Assembly (NCBI RefSeq): GCF_018687715.1 | Contig: NC_056755.1 | Coordinates: forward strand, 24,559,001-24,623,000 | DNA: 64,000 nt | Direction: 5' to 3' | From: Carya illinoinensis | Taxonomy: Eukaryota > Streptophyta > Magnoliopsida > Fagales > Juglandaceae | In this document: positions 56,101 through 64,000 of the stretch, in pieces | Position numbering within the stretch: the first letter of the stretch is position 1 | Layout of the letters: each line of letters begins with the position of its first letter | Notes under the pieces: model-generated | Seen by the model: only the letters and a program-made list of their open reading frames with translations | The model's database searches: none | What the model was told of the DNA's origin: nothing | Program-made: the position numbers and the translations under genes

Positions 56101-59100
56101 TCCGTATAAAAAAGGCGAGAATGAATTAATAAGAAAATTAAGCTCAAAACATCGTTTAGAGACGACTAATCACCTGTAAGTTTGTTAATGCCGTCAACTT
56201 AAGTTAAAACCTTCACAATGGTAGGTTGTGGTGATGAAGGACATGTGGCACTTCTTGGGCTCGATGGAAACCGATGGTGGGGCTTATGTGGGCTGGGATT
56301 GGAAGAACGAAAGAAAAGGCGGGTTTGTTCGGGGCAAATTTGTCCATTTCTAGTAATGAGCTGGAAGGGTTAAGGTGGGAGGCATTTCATGAGATTTCAC
56401 TTGAGAAAATAATATAAAAGGCATGGGTTAGGGGCTGATTAGTTGCAATGCACATGGATGTGCACCAAGGTGGCGATTGGCGGGGACTTGGGCGTTGGAA
56501 TGATATTCCTTCAACGGAAATGTCGTGGATCAATTCCAATCCACTAATTCACTCTTAGATTGATAAAGAACAAGAATAGAAGTCGTAAGGTCCACATATA
56601 TAAGCTAAGAAAGAATAAAAAAGGAAATTAACCTGAAAACACGATTTAGAGATGACTATTGACTTGTGAGTTGATTAATGCCCTCAACTCAAGTTAGAAG
56701 CTCAACCATGGTCAGATGAGAACATGTGGGGCGTGTGGCAGTTCTTTGGCTTGAGGGAAACCGTTTGTATGCTGAATGGGGGCTACAATTGGAACAGTGA
56801 TAGAAAAGATATGTTTATTCGAGTCAATTCGTTCAGTGCTAGAAATGAGTTGTAAGGCTTTAATCATGGACGCATTTGATGAGATTTCCCTTGAGAAAAT
56901 GGTTTAAAGGGCATTGGCTTTCAGCCGATTAGTTGCAATGCACATGGAGGTGCGCGTAGGTGGCGATTGGCAGTGACTTGTCTGTTCCATTGACATTCCT
57001 TTTGTCGAAATGTGCTGGATCAAGTGTATTCTTCAAATTCAGTCGATGAAGGATGAACAACAACAATTGAATTTGTACGGCTCATTTAGAAAAGGTGAGA
57101 TAGAATTAAAAGGGCAATTATGTTCAAAACAAGGTTTTGTGATGACTAATCACTTGTGTGTTGATTAATGCCCTCAACTTTATTCAGAAACCTAACAATG
57201 GGGGAATGAGAACTTTAGGGTCGTGTGGGACATCCTAGGCTCGAGGAAAACCAATGGTTTGGCGTATGTGCGCAAGAATTCATGAAAGGATGGTTTTCTT
57301 CGAGGCAATTAGTCCAACGCCTGAAACGAACCAGGAGTGTTAATGAGGGATGGATGTGATGTGAGATTGCCCTTGAGAAAATGGTTTAAGAGGCTTTGGG
57401 CTGATTAGTTCCAATGCACATGCAGGTGCACCTACGTGGGATTGTATTCCATCTATTGAAATGTGTTGGATCAATTCTAATCCACTAATTCACTCTATGA
57501 ATGATGAGAAACAACAATAAAAGTCATAAGGTCCGTATAAAAAAGGCGAGAATGAATTAATAAGAAAATTAAGCTCAAAACATCGTTTAGAGACGACTAA
57601 TCACTTGTACGTTTGTTAATGCCGTCAACTTAAGTTAAAACCTTCACAATGGTAGGTTGTGGTGATGAAGGACATGTGGCACTTCTTGGGCTCGATGGAA
57701 ACCGATGGTGGGGCTTATGTGGGCTGGGATTGGAAGAACGAAAGAAAAGGCGGGTTTGTTCGGGGCGAATTCGTCCATTTCTAGTAATGAGCTGGAAGGG
57801 TTAAGGTGGGAGGCATTTCATGAGATTTCACTTGAGAAAATAATATAAAAGGCATGGGTTAGGGGCTGATTAGTTGCAATGCACATGAATGTGCACCAAG
57901 GTGGCGATTGGCTGGGACTTGGGCGTTGGAATGACATTCCTTCAACGGAAATGTCGTGGATCAATTCCAATCCACTAATTCACTCTTAGATTGATAAAGA
58001 ACTAGAATAGAAGTCGTAAGGTCAACATATATAAGCTAAGAAAGAATTAAAAAGGAAATTAACCTAAAAACACGGTTTAGAGATGACCATTGACTTGTGA
58101 GTTAATTAATGCCCTCAACTCAAGTTAGAAGCTCAACCATGGTGAGATGAGAACATGTGGGGCGTGTGGCACTTCTTTGGCTTGAGGGAAACCGTTTGTA
58201 TGCTGAATGGGGGCTACAATTGGAACAGTGATAGAAAAGATAGGTTTATTCGAGTCAATTCGTTCAGTGCTAGAAATGAGCTGTAAGGCTTTAATCATGG
58301 ACGCATTTGATGAGATTTCCCTTGAGAAAATGGTGTAAAGGGCGTTGGCTTTGGGCCGATTAGTTGCAATGCACATGGAGGTGCGCGTAGGTGGCGATTG
58401 GCTGTGACTTGTCTGTTCCATTGACATTCCGTTTGTCGAAATGTGCTGGATCAAGTGTATTCTTCAAATTCACTCTATGAAGGATGAACAACAACAATTA
58501 AATTTGTAAGGCTCATTTAGAAAAGGTGAGATAGAATTAAAAGGGCAATTATGTTCAAAACAAGGTTTTGTGATGACTAATCACTTGTGAGTTGATTAAT
58601 GCCCTCAACTTTATTCAGAAACCTAACAATGGTGGAATTAGAACTTTAGGGCCGTGTGGCGCATCCTAGGCTCGAGGAAAACCAATGGTTTGGCGTATGT
58701 GCGCAAGAATTCATGAAAAGACGGGTTTCTTCGAGCCAATTCGTCCAACGCCTGAAACGAACCAGGAGTGTTAACGAGGGATGGATGCGATGTGAGATTG
58801 CCCTTCTGAAAATGGTTTAAGAGGCTTGGGCTTTGGGCTGATTAGTTCCAATGCACATGCAGGTGCACCTACGTGGGATTGTATTCCATCTATTGAAATG
58901 TGTTGGATCAATTCTAATCCACTAATTCACTCTATGAATGATGAGAAACAACAATAAAAGTCATAAGGTCCGTATAAAAAAGGCGAGAATGAATTAATAA
59001 GAAAATTAAGCTCAAAACATCGTTTAGAGACGACTAATCACCTGTAAGTTTGTTAATGCCGTCAACTTAAGTTAAAACCTTCACAATGGTAGGTTGTGGA

Positions 59101-62100
59101 GATGAAGGACATGTGGCACTTCTTGGGCTCGATGGAAACCGATGGTGGGGCTTATGTGGGCTGGGATTGGAAGAACGAAAGAAAAGGCGGGTTTGTTCGG
59201 GGCGAATTCGTCCATTTCTAGTAATGAGCTGGAAGGGTTAAGGTGGGAGGCATTTCATGAGATTTCACTTGAGAAAATAATAGAAAAGGCATGGGTTAGG
59301 GGCTGATTAGTTGCAATGCACATGGATGTGCACCAAGGTGGCGATTGGCGGGGACTTGGGCGTTGGAATGACATTCCTTCAACGGAAATGTCGTGGATCA
59401 ATTCCAATCCACTAATTCACTCTTAGATTGATAAAGAACAAGAATAGAAGTCGTAAGGTCAACATATATAAGCTAAGAAAGAATTAAAAAGGAAATTAAC
59501 CTGAAAACACGGTTTAGAGATGACCATGGACTTGTGAGTTAATTAATGCCCTCAACTCAAGTTAGAAGCTCAACCATGGTGAGATGAGAACATGTGGGGC
59601 GTGTGGCAGTTCTTTGGCTTGAGGGAAACCGTTTGTATGTTGAATGGGGGCTACAATTGGAACAATCATAGAAAAGATAGGTTTATTCGTGTCAATTCGT
59701 TCAGTGCTAGAAATGAGCTGTGAGGCTTTAATCATGGACGCATTTGATGAGATTTCCCTTGAGAAAATGGTGTAAAGGGCGTTGGCTTTGGGCCGATTAG
59801 TTGCAATGCACATGGAGGTGCGCGTAGGTGGCGATTGGCTGTGACTTGTCTGTTCCATTGACATTCCTTTTGTCGAAATGTGCTGGATCAAGTGTATTCT
59901 TCAAATTCACTCTATGAAGGATGAACAACAACAATTAAATTTGTAAGGCTCATTTAGAAAAGGTGAGATAGAATTAAAAGGGCAATTATGTTCAAAACAA
60001 GGTTTTGTGATGACTAATCACTTGTGAGTTGATTAATGCCCTCAACTTTATTCAGAAACCTAACAATGGTGGAATGAGAACTTTAGGGCCGTGTGGCACA
60101 TCCTAGGCTCGAGGAAAACCAATGGTTTGCCGTATGTGCGCAAGAATTCATGAAAAGACGGTTTTCTTCGAGCCAATTCGTCCAACGCCTGAAACGAACC
60201 AGGAGTGTTAACGAGGGATGGATGTGATGTGAGATTGCCCTTGAGAAAATGGTTTAAGAGGCTTGGGCTTTGGGCTGATTAGTTCCAATGCACATGCAGG
60301 TGCACCTACGTGGGATTGTATTCCATCTATTGAAATGTGTTGGATCAATTCTAATCCACTAATTCACTCTATGAATGATGAGAAACAACAATAAAAGTCA
60401 TAAGGTCTGTATAAAAAAGGCGAGAATGAAGTAATAAGAAAATTAAGCTCAAAACATCGTTTAGAGACGACTAATCACCTGTAAGTTTGTTAATGCCGTC
60501 AACCTAAGTTAAAACCTTCACAATGGCAGGTTGTGGTCATGAAGGACATGTGGCACTTCTTGGGCTCGATGGAAACCGATGGTGGGGCTTATGTGGGCTG
60601 CGATTGGAGGCGGGTTTGTTCGGGGCCAATTCGTCCATTTCTAGTAATGAGCTGGAAGGGTTAAGGTGGGAGGCATTTCATGAGATTTCACTTGAGAAAA
60701 TAATATAAAAGGCATGGGTTAGGGGCTGATTAGTTGCAATGCACATGGATGTGCACCAAGGTGGCGATTGGCGGGGACTTGGGCGTTGGAATGGCATTCC
60801 TTCAACGGAAATGTCGTGGATCAATTCCAATCCACTAATTCACTCTTAGATTGGTAAAGAACAAGAATAGAAGTCGTAAGGTCCACATGTATAAGCTAAG
60901 AAAGAGTTAAAAAGGAAATTAACCTGAAAACACGGTTTAGAGATGACTATTGACTTGTGAGTTGATTAATGCCCTCAACTCAAGTTAGAAGCTCAACCAT
61001 GGTGAGATGAGAACATGTGGGGCGTGTGGCACTTCTTTGGCTTGAGGGAAACCGTTTGTATGCTGAATGGGGGCCACAATTGGAACAGTGATAGAAAAGA
61101 TAGGTTTATTCGAGTCAATTCGTTCAGTGCTAGAAATGAGCTGTGAGGCTTTAATCAAGGACGCATTTGATGAGATTTCCCTTGAGAAAATGGTGTAAAG
61201 GGCGTTGGCTTTGGGCCGATTAGTTGCAATGCACATGGAGGTGCGCGTAGGTGGCGATTGGCTGTGACTTGTCTGTTCCATTGACATTCCTTTTGTCGAA
61301 ATGTGCTGGATCAAGTGCATTCTTCAAATTCACTCTATGAAGGATGAACAACAACAATTAAATTTGTAAGGCTCATTTAGAAAAGGTGAGATAGAATTGA
61401 AAGGGCAATTACGTTCAAAACAAGGTTTTGTGATGACTAATCACTTGTGAGTTGATTAATGCCCTCAACTTTACTCAGAAACCTAACAATGGTGGAATGA
61501 GAACTTTAGGGCCGTGTGGCACATCCTAGGCTCGAGGAAAACCAATGGTTTGGCGTATGTGTGCAAGAATTCATGAAAAGACGGGTTTGTTCGAGCCAAT
61601 TCATCCAACGCCTGAAATGAACCAGGAGTGTTAATGAGGGATGGATGTGATGTGAGATTGCCCTTGAGAAAATGGTTTAAGAGGCTTGGGCTTTGGGCTG
61701 ATTAGTTCCAATGCACATGCAGGTGCACCTACGTGGGATTGTATTCCATCTATTGAAATGTGTTGGATCAATTCTAATCCACTAATTCACTCTATGAATG
61801 ATGAGAAACAACAATAAAAGTCATAAGGTCCGTATAAAAAATGCGAGAATGAATTAATAAGAAAATTAAGCTCAAAACATCGTTTAGAGACGACTAATCA
61901 CCTGTAAGTTTGTTAATGCTGTCAACTTAAATTAAAACCTTCACAATGGCAGGTTGTGGTCATGAAGGACATGTGTCACTTCTTGGGCTCGATGGAAATC
62001 GATGGTGGGGCTTATGTGGGCTGCGATTGGAAGAACGAAAGAAAAGGCGGGTTTGTTCGGGGCCAATTCGTCCATTTCTAGTAATGAGCTGGAAGGGTTA

Positions 62101-64000
62101 AGGTGGGAGGCATTTCATGAGATTTCACTTGAGAAAATAATATAAAAGGCATGGGTTAGGGGCTGATTAGTTGCAATGCACATGGATGTGCACCAAGGTG
62201 GCGATTGGCGGGGACTTGGGCGTTGGAATGGCATTCCTTCAACGGAAATGTCGTGGATCAATTCCAATTCACTAATTCACTCTTAGATTGATAAAGAACA
62301 AGAATAGAAGTCCTAAGGTCAACATATATAATCTAAGAAAGAATTAAAAAGGAAATTAACCTGAAAACACGGTTTAGAGATGACTATTGACTTGTGAGTT
62401 GATTAATGCCCTCAACTCAAGTTAGAAGCTCAACCATGGTGGGATGAGAACATGTGGGGCGTGTGGCACTTCTTTGGCTTGAGGGAAACCATTTGTATGC
62501 TGAATGGGGGCTACAATTGGAACAGTGATAGAAAAGATAGGTTTATTCGAGTCAATTCGTTCAGTGCTAGAAATGAGCTGTAAGGCTTTAATCATGGACG
62601 CATTTGATGAGATTTCCCTTGAGAAAATGGTGTAAAGGGCGTTGGCTTTGGGCCGATTAGTTGCAATGCACATGGAGGTGCGCGTAGGTGGCGAATGGCT
62701 GTGACTTGTCTGTCCCATTGACATTCCTTTTGTCGAAATGTGCTGGATCAAGTGTATTCTTCAAATTCACTCTATGAAGGATGAACAACAACAATTAAAT
62801 TTGTAAGGCTCATTTAGAAAAGGTGAGATAGAATTAAAGGGGCAATTATGTTCAAAACAAGGTTTTGTGATGACTAATCACTTGTGAGTTGATTAATGCC
62901 CTCAACTTTACTCAGAAACCTAACAATGGTGGAATGAGAACTTTAGGGCCGTTTGGCACATCCTAGGCTCGAGGAAAACCAATGGTTTGGCGTATGTGTG
63001 CAAGAATTCATCAAAAGACGGGTTTCTTCGAGCCAATTCATCCAACGCCTGAAACGAACCAGGAGTGTTAATGAGGGATGGATGTGATGTGAGATTGCCC
63101 TTGAGAAAATGGTTTAAGAGGCTTGGGCTTTGGGCTGATTAGTTCCAATGCATATGCAGGTGCACCTACGTGGGATTGTATTCCATCTATTGAAATGTGT
63201 TGGATCAATTCTAATCCACTAATTCACTCTATGAATGATGAGAAACAACAATAAAAGTCATAAGGTCCGTATAAAAAAGGTGAGAATGAATTAATAAGAA
63301 AATTAAGCTCAAAACATCGTTTAGAGACGACTAATCACCTGTAAGTTTGTTAATGCCGTCAACTTAAGTTAAAACCTTCACAATGGTAGGTTGTGGGATG
63401 GAAACCGATGGTGGGGCTTATGTGGGCTGCGATTGGAAGAACGAAAGAAAAGGCGGGTTTGTTCGGGGCCAATTCATCCATTTCTAGTAATCAGCTGGAA
63501 GGGTTAAGGTGGGAGGCATTGCATGAGAGTTCACTTGAGAAAATAATATAAAAGGCATGGGTTAGGTGCTGATTAGTTGCAATGCACATGGATGTGCACC
63601 AAGGTGGCGATTGGCGCGGACTTGGGCGTTGGAATGATATTCCTTCAACGGAAATGTCGTGGATCAATTCCAATCCACTAATTCACTCTTAGATTGATAA
63701 AGAACAAGAATAGAAGTCGTAAGGTCAACATATATAAGCTAAGAAAGAATTAAAAAGGAAATTAACCTGAAAACACGGTTTAGAGATGACTATTGACTTG
63801 TGAGTTGATTAATGCCCTCAACTCAAGTTAGAAGCTCAACCATGGTGAGATGAGAACATGTGGGGCGTGTGGCACTTCTTTGGCTTGAGGGAAACCGTTT
63901 GTATGCTGAATGGGGGCTACAATTGGAACAGTGATAGAAAAGATAGGTTTATTCGAGTCAATTCGTTCAGTGCTAGAAATGAGCTGTGAGGCTTTAATCA

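Larger units (their letters stand above)
32554..64000. repeat. Satellite core, trimeric higher-order repeat (A-B-C, 1431/1437 bp)
   Basis: Monomers in a typical unit: A 44978-45467 (490), B 45468-45949 (482), C 45950-46414 (465), counted from GATTAG to GATTAG. A fixed landmark in A recurs at 33775, 35206, 36637, 38068, 39499, 40930, 42367, 43805, 45235, 46672, 48109, 49546, 50983, 52420, 53857, 55257, 56688, 58125, 59562, 60985, 62422 and 63828. Copies are nearly identical to each other, whereas monomers within a copy are diverged. The array continues past the right edge. Confidence 0.95.

Noticed and set aside
28937..64000. 5S rDNA or CRISPR-type array
   Set aside because: No 5S internal promoter or coding sequence is present, and repeats are contiguous 465-490-bp monomers without unique spacers in a plant genome. 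An origin from rDNA intergenic spacer is not excluded, but nothing seen supports it.

Overview
The window is plant nuclear heterochromatin, probably from a eudicot and probably pericentromeric or centromeric. It holds no host gene, tRNA or rRNA that I can recognise. The evidence is a dense nest of Ty3/gypsy LTR retrotransposons (Tekay-type, CRM/Reina-type chromoviruses, Athila) followed by about 35 kb of tandem satellite. Primer-binding sites match plant initiator tRNA-Met (chromoviruses) and tRNA-Asp (Athila). Nearly every coding region is broken by stops, frameshifts or deletions.

Left part, 1-10175, mostly minus strand: a decayed Tekay-type pol/gag fragment (1-1954) with an intron-like 104-bp segment between gag and protease; a CRM-type chromovirus fragment (about 1988-6855: gag, protease, 5' LTR) that carries a solo LTR (2013-3278, perfect 5-bp target duplication CCTGC); an Athila fragment (6856-9808) whose reverse transcriptase is cut by that chromovirus near its catalytic motif; and a 367-bp satellite island (9809-10175).

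Middle part, 10176-28936: a nested stack. Host element B (plus strand, 5' LTR 10176-10958) encodes an unusual miniaturised polyprotein: shortened gag, protease, a Lys/Glu-rich linker, no reverse transcriptase, and an integrase reduced to tandem 93-bp and 45-bp hybrid repeats. Inserted in it are a 2483-bp solo LTR (14044-16526, duplication AGTAT), chromovirus C (16569-19762, duplication ATTTC; it has a 179-bp-arm LTR palindrome and an integrase with an intact D,D35E triad), and, 20 bp into B's 3' LTR, a non-autonomous Athila (19840-27513) with two 1369-bp LTRs. In that Athila, protease is fused to the integrase C-terminus, with RT, RNase H and the integrase core deleted. B's 3' LTR is truncated at 28158 against another chromovirus LTR (28159-28936).

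Right part, 28937-64000: a satellite made of about 465-490-bp monomers in higher-order repeats. The edge (28937-32553) is divergent and tetrameric (C-A-D-B, about 1.91 kb). From about 32554 the array becomes a homogeneous trimer (A 490, B 482, C 465; period 1431 or 1437 bp), about 21.5 copies to the window end. Monomer D is lost and a hybrid monomer marks the seam. The far-left satellite island has the same monomer type as the divergent edge, so the retroelement nest probably grew inside or at the border of this array.
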